From: Ulva prolifera
Taxonomy: Eukaryota > Chlorophyta > Ulvophyceae > Ulvales > Ulvaceae
NCBI GenBank assembly: GCA_023078555.1
Contig: JALAAN010000010.1
Span: forward strand, 1,116,001-1,180,000
Reading direction: 5' to 3'
Length of the DNA stretch: 64,000 bases
The notes beneath the pieces were generated by a model. The model saw only the letters and a program-made list of their open reading frames with translations. It was not told the origin of the DNA and ran no database searches. The translations under genes and the position numbers were made by a program. Positions 21,827 to 40,142 of the stretch are shown here, in pieces. Each line of letters begins with the position of its first letter. Position 1 is the first letter of the stretch.

Positions 21827-23562
21827 ACACAGCAGTACAGCGCACCAGAGGCGGAGGGCGAGCCGGCATAATCAACAAACGGGCTGCATCGGCCAGCTCA
21901 CTGTGGAATGCCTCCAACACGACACTGCATGCTGCAGCACCGAAGCGCCAGTAGATAGAGCCAGTAGATAGAGCGTACCGTGGAGAGCAGCAAGAGAAGA
22001 GACAGCATGGCCGCAGCCAGACTGCCTGGCCTTAAGCAAGCCACCATGGTCGCAGCGCCACGGGGCAACTTCAGAACACTAGCTCTTCTGGGATAGCCTC
22101 AGAGTCCCCTGCAAAGCCGTCGAGGGTAGGTGGGCCTGTGTCTGATGTTGCTGACACCAGGAACGGAAGGGGGGTGAGCGGTGAGCGGCTATGGGTTTGT
22201 TGGCCGTGCTGCCAGGCATGCATTGGCACTTGCATTGGTGGCCAGCAGTACTGGACTGGGTACTGGGCATACATCAATCTGGCAGCTAAATCAATTCTGT
22301 GGGATCCATTGTGTATTGGGAATCACTACCATATATCTCATGAATCTTTCAGAGATGCTGTGATAGCATCATACAGAAAGATATGGGCAGCTACAGCGCA
22401 GCTGCTGCACAAGAAGGCAGCAGCTGTGAATGGTTCATGCACAGGTGCCCTTGCATGAGCCATTTCAAGCTGTGCCATACACAAGCCGTTTCAAGCTGTG
22501 CAAGACCTGGAGCAGGTCTGGCAGGGTGGTCACACAAATTGCAGGCACTACTACAGTCACTGAATGTCTCAATGGTCAATGTTATGCTGGGGAAGCTCCT
22601 GTTCAAGCGGAAGCAACACCAGAGTGTCTGAGACTTACAGGTGGCACTTTTCGCGCATCACTAATACTGAACAGATATTCCATGCAGGCACAGTGTATAC
22701 GCCATGCATGCTATCTCATGCATGCTGCTGAAGCCAGGCTAAGCATATGCCTGTATGTGAACTGCCTGGATACAGTATGAAGCTGGGATCCACAATTTGA
22801 ACTGTACTTGGAAGCCCTTTGCCCTACTGGCCAGGGCACAGGTGCCCCAGCAGAGCACCTCGTAGCTGCAGGACTAGCTGTCAGTAGCTCGAGCTCCATC
22901 CTCTCAGGCCCGAGCTGATGCTCGTGAACACGACTCGGCGTTTGTCCGCACTAACGCATGGCACGGCATGTAATATCTTCGAATCTGGTGGCCGTGCGAC
23001 GGCAGTTCGATGCACACGCGGCCGGCAAACAACACTGCAAGCTGGCGTTCGATGTGATGCGGTGTGATGGTGCAGCAGCACGATGCATGCACGTCGCGAC
23101 GGCCGGCGAAGCGGGACCACGGGCCACGACGGTGTCCTGCCCATCGCACGCCGCGCGCCGCGAGCCTCGATTCTAACCAGACGACGGCGCTGTGAACTAG
23201 ACTCAGCGTCACATCGTAGCACACGGACTCAACCTGTGAAGGACGCTTGCTGGCTTGGATACCGAGCTTCCGCCAGATGCATCCGCTGCGACAGATCTAG
23301 AACGTGCCGGCAGCGGTCCGCGATCGTGTAAGCAGTGCACGCCAGGCGCCACGCATGCGCGATGCTCGGCTGCAAGAGACCGCAAGGGCGCCTGCTTGGA
23401 AGCCATGCTGGGTAACTTGGACCAAATTAGATTGATGGATACACTTTATCACCTCGCGTTGCCGTGTTTGCAGCATCAGGCAGTGCGAAAGGGGGCGCCT
23501 GCGCATGCGGTCCGAGCGCTCCGTAACATCGAGAATGCCAATGGCGCAAATGGGCTGCACAC

Positions 23563-23706
23563 CTTGAAGGACGAGTCAAAGAAGCCAGGGCTTCCATCGA
23601 GTTGCAGCAAGCAATCAAATGCAGCGTGTAAAGGGCACCTGTGCCTCATCCCGTATATATGATCCGCGATGAAAGTCAGAGACCGCCGTGTTGCAGGGGG
23701 AGCCAC
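23563..23706 (-). CDS. exon-like fragment of an unidentified gene
   Basis: A 48-codon, phase-0 open block runs from an acceptor (GGCTACAG) to a donor (AAG then GTGTGC), in the splice style of the neighbouring genes. It reads VAPPATRRSLTFIADHIYGM to LDGSPGFFDSSFK. I do not recognise the family, and no partner exon was joined with confidence. Confidence 0.25.
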
Positions 23707-24262
23707 CTGTAGCCTCGCGCATGCGCACCTGCTGCCAATAGATGCATGTAGCCATTTGATGGACGGTGTGCACCTTCTGCAGCACCTTCTGCTGCGCTGG
23801 TAATCCAGTTGCAGGTGTGGACCATACTGTGCTACCTGCCTCTGAGATTTGTGTCTTTCTAACACAGTTGTGGTCCTAACCAGGCCCGGGCAATGTCCCT
23901 GCATCATGAAGACTGAAACGTGCATGTCTTCAAATCAGCCACACCACTTCAGGAGATCTGAATCCGGGAAGACTGTCCCAGATGTGCTGCACAGGCACGT
24001 GCCATTTGTGTGACTGCATGGGAAGTTGCCAACACCAGGCAAAGCAAGGCAAATTGCTTCTTGCGGGCATCATCGAGCACGCAGGTTCACGCAGTGAAAA
24101 CTGCGTGGTGTAAGCACCTGAGATTCCATCATTGTGGTACCGTGCATGCAGCCAGGCAGGCTGAGGCGGATGGACACCTCGCCAGCACCTCTCGACACCA
24201 TTGTTGACTGACATCTGAACAGCAGACGATCAATATCTGTGCAATCTCATATCGAGGATGTG

Positions 24263-24641
24263 TTACAATCGAGGCAGTTCGCGTGTAGAGGTGAACGCAC
24301 TGTCGAGTCCGGGGCTCCAGTCAAAGCCGAGGTCACTGTCGTCCACATGGCCAGGATCCGGAAGGGCAGCGATGGTGCAGCTGCCATCCCTGAGCGGATC
24401 CTGACACGTTGATTATGACGTTTCCATACTATCATATTTTTTTTCCTTGCCTCTCAATTCCATGTCGTCCGTAGACAACTGTTGTGCCGTATGCGATCAT
24501 CTGAAGCACAGCTTCTTGGATGAGCATCACTCCGAACGTTATTCTCAATGCCATGTTCGTGTTGATCACGGTGGCTGATGGATCTGACGGCATATGGTAT
24601 ACGCATATGCGCATGCCGTCGTCTGCGTAATGCGGATCCAA
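24263..24641 (-). CDS. two exon-like fragments of an unidentified gene, including a 3' end
   Basis: The block 24400-24263 follows an acceptor (GTGTCAG), encodes 45 residues (DPLRDGSCTIAALPDPGHVD near its start) and ends in TAA. Upstream, 24641-24432 is open and contains DDGMRICVYHMPSDPSATV and a hydrophobic stretch (MALRITFGVMLIQEAVLQMI). The two could be joined by an intron of about 65-80 bp, but the donor is ambiguous. Function unknown. It could be a pseudogene. Confidence 0.3.
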
Positions 24642-26644
24642 GTGGCTTCAAGCGGGTCAGTCTTGCGTTGGTCTTCGCCTGGACCCGGCAGCTGTGACTG
24701 CATCGTGACAGCGCATGCACAAGTAGATTGCTGGGCTGATGGACGAGACGTCACACTTTCTCATCAGTTGTTGCAGTTCGAATGCAGCCGATGCATGCAC
24801 CACTTGCCTCGATAACCTGTCGCAGCTGCCCGTGGAAGTCACCGCGTGGCCTTCAAGACCTTGATGCATGTAATTAAAAAGCCGTTAATCAAAACTCTGT
24901 GTTTGGGGGCGTGTTTTGTGTCTAGTCCTTGCTGTAAACGCTGCTGTCGGAGCTTCAACCTTCGAGCTCGTGCGATCACTGCAAGCTGCCGCATCCGATG
25001 AACACGTTTCCATTCATGCTACACAACTTGTGCCGCTATAACGTCAATGTGACCTGCCAGCCGTGTGATGACGTTTAGGGCATTGCCATCAGCCCGCTGT
25101 GTGCACAGTCAGAGCTGAGCAGTGGCCCACCATCACGATGCGTCATTGGCAAGCGAAGCTGATCCATCGGTAAATCAATACACCAAATTGCTGTACAGGC
25201 GCGGCTGCAAGCCACCTCTTGAATCACCATTTGTTTCAGTCAGTGTATCGTGTGCAGATGTGCCTGTATCACAATCCAAGTGGGTGCATGTCGTCGTGAG
25301 AGGTGGCACAATCGATGCTTGTGATGGTCATGCGCAGAATTTTAATGGCTGTGTCTAGCTGCACTGTTTCCATACCACAGGGAAGGTGCATGTAGCTGGT
25401 GGCTGCCCCAGAACAACCACCTGAAGATAAGACGCTGGACAAGACAGTACACAAGGATCACGGACCCGCCAATTCTGGCGGGCCAACGAATTGGCCGTAT
25501 GATATTGAGACCAGAACAACTCCCCCCTGAGGGCCCACTTGACGACGAGAGACCCTTCTAGCATGAGAATGCATATCCCTGAGCCCCTGCAAACCCACAT
25601 ATCTAGCTGCATCCAGCTCATCACCTGCCTTGCTGAAGTGACACAGCATGTATGACAGTGGCATAGCTTCTGCTGGGCGTTTGGTGACTGTGGTCTGGCA
25701 ATGTAGCCTGTCTGGGACATCTGGCACTGCCTGGTACCCTTTTAGTCAAACCAGCATCTCCACTGGACTGCAGTGGCCAGCTGGGGGGAGGCCATGGCGA
25801 AGCCAGTCACCTTGGGGCCCAAGCAGTAGCCTGACCATACAAGTCTGTCACCGTCCAAACAGCATGCAGCTCCACCTGGAATTAATACCACAATCTGCCG
25901 CGGTGGCACGAGGATGTTGGTATCCACACATGGATAGGCCCGGGTTAGGCCCGGGCTGCAGCTGGTCACAGTGCTGTGGGCATTTCCATTGCTTTCTCTT
26001 GGCGTGGGAACGTTGGGTGCTGAGGTGCCCCTTGATGCAGGGTTCAGCGCCCAGTGGCTTGCCATGCCATTATGGCATCTGGTTCAGTGAACACCACAGC
26101 CAGGAATAGCCAGATCGTCATTTTGGCTTCCGTGCGGATAGCTGCTCAAGCGAACGGGTCAGTTAAAGCCAGAACCCATTCTCCCTGCCGTGGTCATGGT
26201 ACATAACACCACAGAACGCATGACTACCAGGCACATCAACTGCCTTTATCGCATTGGCCCGGATCTGTGTTTTACAGTGTTGCATATCACTGCGCAGTGT
26301 TGGGGGTGTCCCGTGAGTCTCGCGCCCTCCAACGCCAAACACCCAGTGAAACATGAAGCGAGTGACAACCGAGTGTTTGCAGCGAGTTACACATAAATCT
26401 TGATCCTACGCTGCAGCAAGGGCACCCACGCGGGTCATATGATCTGCAGAAGGCACAGGGAAGCGGCGCATCACGCTGTGCCGCTGCACGGACCCAAGCC
26501 GCATGCACCGGCCCGGCCCCCTCCCCCGCGCCAGTTCCTGCCATTGAGCAGGCGCTGGATCGCCATGGCATGCATTCAGCGGCGCCGGTCCAGACGCTGC
26601 ACCAACACCCGCACACAGCGCGCGCACGGTTCCCGTGCTGCCGG

Positions 26645-26649
26645 TTACA
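26645..26649 (-). promoter_or_regulatory. TGTAA poly(A) signal of Hsp70
   Basis: TGTAA on the minus strand lies about 40 bases past the Hsp70 stop codon. TGTAA is the usual chlorophyte polyadenylation signal. Confidence 0.55.
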
Positions 26650-26688
26650 CACACATGCATGTGCATCTGTCTGCCCGAAGCGTCACGC

Positions 26689-32676
<5,988 letters not shown>

Positions 32677-33725
32677 CTGCAAACCACAGGTTGCGTTAGC
32701 CACACGACATCGCGCCGAACTCAGGAGAGTGGACATTCCGGCGCTACAGTACGCCAATACACAGTTTATGTTCACACAGCGGTTATGAGACAGCAGTTTG
32801 CGTATAATTTCGGCACGATCACCAGGCCTAGCGTGACTTGGCGGCACTCATTCCAGACCATTCGAAGACCCACCTGAAACAGCGTAACCTGTTGCTGATA
32901 CCATCAGCCAGCGGCGTGAGCTGCACAAACAACGGAGTTTAGTCGTTATGTTAAGTTCTCATGCGCAGTACCAAGTCAAAGAGAAGGTAACATGGCGCAC
33001 CCGCTGGCTCAATTGCGCAACACCCCGAGCGGCCTGCAACATGTCGAGTGCTTTACCCCCTCCACCTCAGGTCCCAGCATTTCATCGCCTTGCAGAGGTC
33101 GACACTCGGAGGCATGGCGTGCCGCGAACGACCGGTCGTGGTCGCGTGTGGCGTAGTGACACTGCTAGCTAGGCGTCCCGCCATGCATGTTGGTGTTTGC
33201 GCTGTCCCGGCGCCGCCGCTGCAACGCCGAAGACCGACGCAAGTTGCGTCACGTAACAGCCCCTCCACTGAGCAGGCATGCCCCGGCGGCCGCCACAATG
33301 GCATCAATTTGATTATGTCAGTTGTGAGAGTGCCCTGCAAGGTGTCTGCACTGACTGGTTGTTCTACTGCGCTGATCGGCTTGTATCCCACGTGCTAGCT
33401 GCCTGGCAGATGTCCTGCCAAAGACACATGCATGCGCACAGGGCCTGATATGCCTGGCTGCCAGAAGATTCGGGAAGGTATAGAGGCAAGCTGTCGAGGT
33501 TTCCCTACACATCTTGTGCAACGTGCAAGCGCACCGGCAGAACTCTGAATTGCCCCGCAAATGGCTAGATCCCATGAGAAGGATTCTTTCCGTATCGGCT
33601 CTTAATTTGCCGCTGCCAAGTGAAGGGAAGGTCTGGCCGCGTTTTTGCCCTGCTGCAGAACGGTCGAGCTGTGTTGGTGTGCACTTGGTTTGTGAGCAAA
33701 GCCGTAGACATACATTTGAGTCAAT
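32677..33725. promoter_or_regulatory. shared divergent promoter region of Hsp70 and ABC-F
   Basis: About 1 kb separates the first core exon of Hsp70 (-) from the ABC-F start codon (+). It should contain both promoters and the unresolved Hsp70 first exon. A perfect heat-shock element lies at 33464-33476. Confidence 0.6.
33464..33476. promoter_or_regulatory. three-unit heat-shock element
   Basis: GAAGATTCGGGAA fits GAAnnTTCnnGAA exactly. It lies 250 bp before the ABC-F start codon and about 790 bp from the first Hsp70 core exon. HSF binding is inferred from the consensus only. Confidence 0.5.
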
Positions 33726-36700
33726 ATGTCAAACACTGACAAGCCTGACAAGGCCGAAAAGGCTGAGGCTCGCAAGATCAAGGCTCTGCAGCGCAAAGCT
33801 AAGAAGCTTGCTAAGGATGGCGAGAAGACAGAGGAGGAGGTATTAGCGGAGCTGATGGCTGAAGCAGGTCTAGGTGATGAGCCTGCTTCCGGGTCTGCCG
33901 CAGCACCCACGAAAGCGGCAGGCAAGGAGAACAAGGCTGACGATGATGGAGAGGGACGTACTGTGTCAGCGGTGCTGACCAGCCATAAGATGAGCCGCGA
34001 TGTACACATCGATCAATTCACCCTTCTCTTCCATGGGCACGAATTGCTAATGGACGCCAAGCTGGAGCTCAATCATGGCCGGTGCGAAATATGCCTCTAC
34101 AAACACGCCGCCCCGCTGTGCTGCCTTGTCTTGGCTATCCCATACAATCGATCCACATGGCGATTGTCACTGCGTAAATCTACGTATCAACTGCCTTCAT
34201 TGTTGTACTGTGCTGCGTTTGCATTCATCCCCATCCGCACCTCATATTCCCGCGCCTGCCGCTTGGCGCACCATTACTGAAGTTGGTTCCAGGACCTCCG
34301 ATGTATCCATGCGCGATCTACGCCACCAATTCCCCAATTTCATCAGCAATCTGCGTTGCAAGACTGTCGTTTCGAATGTGGCCGCTGGCCAGCGCTACCA
34401 CAGTGCGATACTGGGGTCATCGAGGTGCTGAAGAGGGCTACACACAGCAGGACACGCGTTGTCTCTGAACAACGATTCCATCTTCTTGTATAGTATAACG
34501 GTGTTGTGGCCAACGTATGCTTACATGCTGTGCTCAATGCCGGCCTCGTGGTTTCGTTCAGCCCGAGTGGTGGACTACCTGAGCTAGACCGCGAGTGGTC
34601 CAACGAAGGAGTCGAGCTGCAAGTGTGGTCTTTCAGTGAATTTGCTGTGATTTTCGTGCTGCATCACTTATTCACTCGATTGGAAGAAGATTCCATGCCC
34701 GCTCAGTGCCGCATTTGTGACAGGCCTGGTAGGCAGTCGCAAATGGGGCTGGCTAGGCATTTCGCCATGATCATCAGACACCATTTCTGCCACAAACTGA
34801 CGACCTGCTGCTATTGACGTTCGAACACCATTGACACTGACAATGGCATGTGCTTCTCCGACTATGCATGCACAGCCTGTGGGAAGCCCGGCGGTTGCAT
34901 CGCCACCACACCTAGTGGGGTGCGTGAGTTGGGGTATCTGCCTTGCCACGGCTGCCGCAGCTGCTGGCCGGGGTCAAAAGCTGCCAGGGGCCAAACGCCG
35001 AGAGGGCTCTCCACTCGCAAACGTACTCAGCAGTGAAGTGCCCATTGCCCGCATCCACGACTGCCTGAGCCTGCGTTTCCCAACACGACCCTCATGCGAT
35101 GCAACACCTGCACTCGCACAGCAGCCGAGGGCCTTTGCACCGCAGCTGTCATCGCGATGCTCATCGCTGCAGCCCGGTTGCGGAGCGCCCGCGACTGCTC
35201 GCACGGCCAAGTCAACACCCGCCGCACCGCCACCGCCACGACCACCACGATTCCAGGGTGGCACATAGCACAGCAACACAAACAGGCGCGGGGGGCACGT
35301 CTGGCCAGGCAGCGCCTTCCGCAGCTCTCGGTGTTGTCCACCGTGATCGACGCCAAAGCCATGCATGTCTCCACTGCCCACTCCCCGGCGGCTCAGGCTT
35401 CCAGCGCCGCACATGCACCCCGGCACACCGCTGCTCGGCCCTCGCCGGCGCTGCAGGCAGCGACGCATGGCTAAGCCGCGGCCAGCATGCACGTAGCCAG
35501 TCACCAACACAGTCTGCGGACCGCCGCTGTGTCCCCATCAGCCACGCACGCCGAGTCGCCCACGCCGGCCGCCGATCCATACCTGCCAGGCAGTCCCATC
35601 TCACCATCTAGCGCTAGTGCCTGCCGCATCATGCCAGCCGTCCTGCCGGTGCTCCGAACTCTGCTTCACTCAAGACCTCGCGGTGCTCTTTCTTTTTCGG
35701 CTCTTCCTCAAGCGCTGGCTCCTTTCTGTTGCTGTACCATGTAAACCTTGTTGTTGTAAGGAGTTTGTGTCTTGCACTGAAAGGGCCGCTGTCACGCGTG
35801 CAGGCGGTACGGGCTGCTCGGGCCGAACGGCTGCGGGAAGTCGTGCCTGCTCAAGTCGCTGGCGGCACGAGAGGTCGAGATCCCGCCGCACATCGACATC
35901 TACTTCCTGGACCGGGAGGTGGACGCGAGCGACATGAGCGCGCTGGACTGCGTCAAGAGCGTCGACGAGGAGCGGCAGCGGCTGGAGGCCGAGGCCGAAA
36001 CGCTCGTGGACTCCGAGATGACGCCGGAGGTCGAGATGCGCCTCGAGGATGTGTACGCACGGTGCGCCGCCCGCGCCACCCCCCCTGTCTTTCCCGGCTT
36101 CTGCCGTCACGGTCGGCTGGCGTGTTTCCCAGTCGTGATGTAGCAAACCCGCATCCCAAGTTGCCCCCCGTGTGCACATTGAAGCAGGTACAGCCGCTTT
36201 GATGCATGCATCGGAGGCTCGTGGCGCTGCTGTCTTGTCGTGCATGCAGCGCCGGCATAGCACGCCGTGCATAGCACGCCGTGCATAGCACGCCGTGCTT
36301 GAGTGCCGTTTCAACCGCATGTGCAATCCCCTGTGAGGTGCCGAACGGTGGTTGATGTACCGTGGAGTGTTGGCATGCCACGTGTATACGCGAAGGTGTT
36401 GGCATCACGTTGAAAGCAACCACGAGCATCCTGACAAATTCATGTTTATGGCAAGTGGTGCGAAGTATATTTAGTATTTGACACCTTGCTCCAGTGCCCT
36501 GCCCGCCATGTTCCTGTGAGTGCTCTGCCAAGCATGTGTACCACAGCACAGCACAGCGCCTAAGCGCCCCCGCCTGCTGTGCAGGCTCGAGGAGATGGGC
36601 GCCGACGACACGGAGGCCCGCGCCGCGTCGATCCTCCACGGCCTCGGCTTCAACGCCGAGATGCAGACCCGCGCGACGGGGGAGTTCAGCGGCGGCTGGC

Positions 36701-39211
36701 GCATGCGCATCGCGCTCGCGCGCGCCCTCTTCGTCAAGCCGACGATGATGCTCCTCGACGAGCCCACGAACCATCTCGACCTCGAGGCGTGCGTGTGGCT
36801 CGAGAGCTACCTCTCGACCTACGACAAGATCCTCGTGATCATCTCGCACTCGCAGGACTTCATGAACGGCGTGTGCACAAACATCCTGCACATGCAGAAG
36901 AAGAAGATCACGGAGTACACGGGGAACTTTGACGCGTACGTGACGGCGCGCGCGCAGAACGAGGAGAACCAGATGAAGAAGTACAACTGGGAGCAGGAGC
37001 AGGTGCGGCGGGGCGGCGGCGGCAGGGTGGCGCTAGAATCAGCGGCCTGACCTGATGTGCGGTGGCGAAATTGCGGTTGAGACGTGTGATTGGGCGCGGG
37101 GAGGCGATGCGAGGCGGTCTCGAGCGGAACCGCCACGCGGCTGCACGCCTGCGCAGTGTCGGCCACAGCACGCAGCGCAGCGCGCAGCAGCTGGGCTCGC
37201 GAGCCACGCAGAGAACAACGCCGTTCCACCTCAGCGTCAGCCTGCACGGTGTCTGCGACAGGCGCGCGCAGGGGAGACGGCGGGTTGATTGGGGGCTGTG
37301 ACAACCTGCACTTCCTGCCAAGGTGGCATCTGTGTTCATCTATTGTACATGTGGCGCAGCATAGCGGATGGTTTCCTGGCTGGGCGCCCAACTCTTTGCT
37401 TGTGTGGCCGGGGGGGTTCTCTGGCTGGTGTACTGCAGCGCCACGGCAGCCATGGCCGTGTCAGCTCTGCTGATGCTTGTGCCGGTTTACAAAAGGGCAC
37501 AGACCGGGCAGGGTGTAGCACCGCCAGCACCCTGTCAGCACGTCATGTCCAACAAGTGCTGTGCTGTGCTGTGCTGTGCACACGAGGGGTCACGCTGGTG
37601 CGGCCGGGTGCAGATCAAGGGCATGAAGGAGTACATCGCGAGGTTCGGGCACGGTAGCGCGAAGCTCGCGCGGCAGGCGCAGAGTAAGGAGAAGACGCTC
37701 GCGAAGATGGTGGCGGAGGGGCTCACGGAGAAGGTGGTGAAGGAGTCGGCGGTGCAGATCAAGTTTGAGAACGTCGGCAAGCTGCCGCCGCCCGTGCTCC
37801 AGGTGTGCCTCCAGCATAAACAGACACGAGTCTCGGCGGGCCGATGCACACGGCCACTACTTCTGGCTCCTGCCGCCTGCTTATTGAATGCGTGCAGCCA
37901 GCCCGATTTTGGCCGCGTGCCGACCACCCTGGCGCCGACCTCCTGTAGCTGGCGCGGCTGCGCTCACAATGTGGTCCCGGCATGTGTGCCCCTTTGTTCA
38001 GACTTATCAATGTCCTCTTCAGGGTATGTGGCTACGAAAATCTAGATCTACTCTACGTGTTCTTTGTTATCAATGTGTACATCGTTCTGCTCCAGCGAGC
38101 CCGCGGGGTTGGGGCTGCCCACCCGTTGCCATTGCAGACACCTGGCGGTCCTCTGACACCATGAGTGCTGCCGCGTGCAGTTCACGGAGGTCGCGTTCGG
38201 GTACTCCCGCGCCAAGATCCTGTACTCCGGGGTGGACCTCGGGGTGGACCTCGACTCGCGGGTCGCGGTCGTCGGCCCGAACGGCGCCGGCAAGTCGACG
38301 CTGCTGAAGCTCATGACGGGCGAGCTCGAGCCGGTGGACGGCGTCGTGAAGCGCCACAACCACCTGCGCATCGGCGTGTACCACCAGCACCTCGCGGAGA
38401 AGCTCACGCCGGACGAGACGCCGCTGGAGTACATGATGCGCGAGTTCGGGGTGCGCCCTCCCGGCGGGTGCTCTCAGGCTGTCTCTTTGTGTCTTTCACA
38501 TGGCCTCTGCGTTGTGCCTGCTTTGCGCTGGCCTTGCTTGTTCTTCACTCGTGTACTGTGCATGTGAGAAGTTATTCACAGAAGTCAAAGTCTTCTGTCT
38601 CAGACAGGCAGCTTGTTTTTGGAGAGAATTAAGTTGGCGCCCCACGTCCGCGAGGCGGCTCGTCCCGTGGGAGCTTGCTTATGCTCTATCTGCTGAGCCT
38701 GTTGACCATGATTGCCTGTGGTGCGTCGGACGGCAGGCGCATCATGTGTAGAACACATCGTGGATGCCTCTCACGAGGATTGGTGTCGGCGGAATTGTGC
38801 CAAGGCCTGCGTTTGTCCTGTGACACGTGGTGGAATGCTGTGCAGGTAACAGATCCAGTCAAGATGCGATCCGTGGTGGGACGGTTTGGTATAACGGGGA
38901 AGAATCAGACGATGCAGATTAAAAAGCTGTCCGACGGTCTCAAGAGCCGCATCGTGTTTGCATACCTCGCCGAGAAGAAGCCGCACATGATGCTGCTGGA
39001 CGAGCCGACCAACCATTTAGACATCGAAACCATCGATGCTCTTGCAGATGCACTCAACGCGTGGGACGGGGGTATGGTGCTGGTCAGTCACGACTTCCGA
39101 TTGATTGGGCAGGTCGCCAAGGAGATCTGGGAAGTACGGGACGGTGGCGTGCACATCTGGCAAAGTGACATAATATCGTATAAAAAGCATCTTGCGAAGC
39201 AGTTTGCATAA
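33726..39211 (+). CDS. ABCF2: ABC-F family ATPase (ABCF2/ARB1 type)
   Basis: Soluble twin-ATPase ABC protein without membrane segments. This family acts in ribosome biogenesis, translation and ribosome recycling. Exons: 33726-34081, 35804-36061, 36585-37002, 37614-37802, 38181-38450, 38846-39211; all phases agree, 618 residues. The N terminus is lysine-rich ([18 protein letters not shown]). First cassette: Walker A GPNGCGKS (about 125-132), signature FSGGW (239-243), Walker [13 protein letters not shown] (259-270), H-loop ISHSQDF. The linker reads [19 protein letters not shown], typical of ABCF2. Second cassette: Walker A GPNGAGKS (439-446), signature LSDGL (525-529), Walker [20 protein letters not shown]-loop VSHDF. 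The second signature has Leu where the family normally has Gln (LSDGQ); the other catalytic residues are intact. It is head to head with Hsp70 and tail to tail with the EDR2-like gene. Confidence 0.95.
36255..36296. repeat. 14-bp tandem repeat, three copies
   Basis: GCATAGCACGCCGT occurs three times in a row within the ABC-F intron between exons 36061 and 36585. Confidence 0.9.
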
Positions 39212-39257
39212 ACGCTGGATCTGTGCTTTATCCGCTTTACCTCTCCAGTTGAGTTCT

Positions 39258-39262
39258 TGTAA
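39258..39262 (+). promoter_or_regulatory. TGTAA poly(A) signal of the ABC-F gene
   Basis: TGTAA lies 47 bases past the ABC-F stop codon, a typical position for a chlorophyte poly(A) signal. Confidence 0.6.
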
Positions 39263-40142
39263 CCCGTACAATGTGGCCTGGCGCACGCTGTGTGGGACCA
39301 GTCGAGTCCCACCTACCCATGCCTCGTTGAGGTGGCCTTGTGCTCCGACCTCAGACCACATGCCAGGCGATTCTGCGTCGTCTTACAAGCAACACCATCA
39401 CAAGTGTAGCATGCAGATTCCTTTTACCCATCAGCATAGTGATTGTAACAGTGGAATCTGCCATTCTGTAGCACACGTGCTGCTGTGCTGACAACCCACA
39501 ACACCAAAGCAATGCAGCCTGGGATGTCCAGGCAATACTGCATTGACCAGAGTGCATACAGTCATGCAGACTGCAACAATCCAAGTTTGTATCTCAAGCA
39601 TGCACTGCAGTCCCTACTGGTGATCCCTGTCTCACTGTGGCTCTCAATAGCACAGCCTGACAACACCATTCACTGTGTTGGGGCGGCCTGGAAGCACTCA
39701 ACCGTCGTACAGACACAAGGCACACCTCGATGCTCTACAAACAAGGTCTACAACCACACGTGAGCCCACCAGCTTTGGTTCCTGGAACGACTGCAGGCCT
39801 CGCCATGGCGCAGCTGCTGACAGGCTCAGCACTCACGCCTCCCCACACTGAGACCGCAAGCCTGAAATTTCAGATGGTCGATTTGCCGTACTCCAAGAAC
39901 TATTCACACAAGCCCGAGCGCGCCGCGGTGCCTTCCCCGCAGCTCCGGCAGTCCCGCCCGGCGCCTGCAAACACTGGCGCATAGACGTCGACAGCACAGC
40001 CAACCCCTGGCCAGATACGCATGTATACCCCGATCAGATTCTCCCATCCCCGACCGCACCAGAGCACTGCTGCGGCGCTGAACTCTTCGAGCTGCATGGC
40101 CAGCAGCGCCCGCCGCTGCGTCGGCGCTGCAGCACGCATGCA
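39263..40142. other. intergenic region between convergent ABC-F and EDR2-like genes
   Basis: About 900 bp of untranslated and intergenic DNA. No gene is supported; open frames are short and overlap on both strands. Confidence 0.5.

Larger units (their letters stand above)
21841..26688. other. gene-poor stretch with exon-like islands
   Basis: No confident gene is found between the FAS1 gene and the Hsp70 3' end. A few minus-strand stretches look like exons (23563-23706 and 24263-24641, listed separately). Open frames at 22138-22458 (+), 25355-25720 (-), 25742-26065 (-) and 25648-26109 (+) have non-repetitive composition but no motif I recognise. An unrecognised or decayed minus-strand gene is possible. 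Confidence 0.4.

Noticed and set aside
24720-24870. Similarity of FHGQLR near 24.8 kb to FHGQLR in the small gene at 48.3 kb
   Set aside because: Six residues only, and the first occurrence sits in a frame with a nearby stop. Probably chance.
25355-26109. Overlapping open frames on both strands, considered as a retroelement coding region
   Set aside because: No reverse transcriptase, integrase or other motif could be recognised, and no terminal repeats were found.
34974-35611. Open frames on both strands within the first ABC-F intron
   Set aside because: They overlap each other on opposite strands, are Ala/Arg/His-rich, and lie inside an intron whose flanking exons join perfectly in phase.
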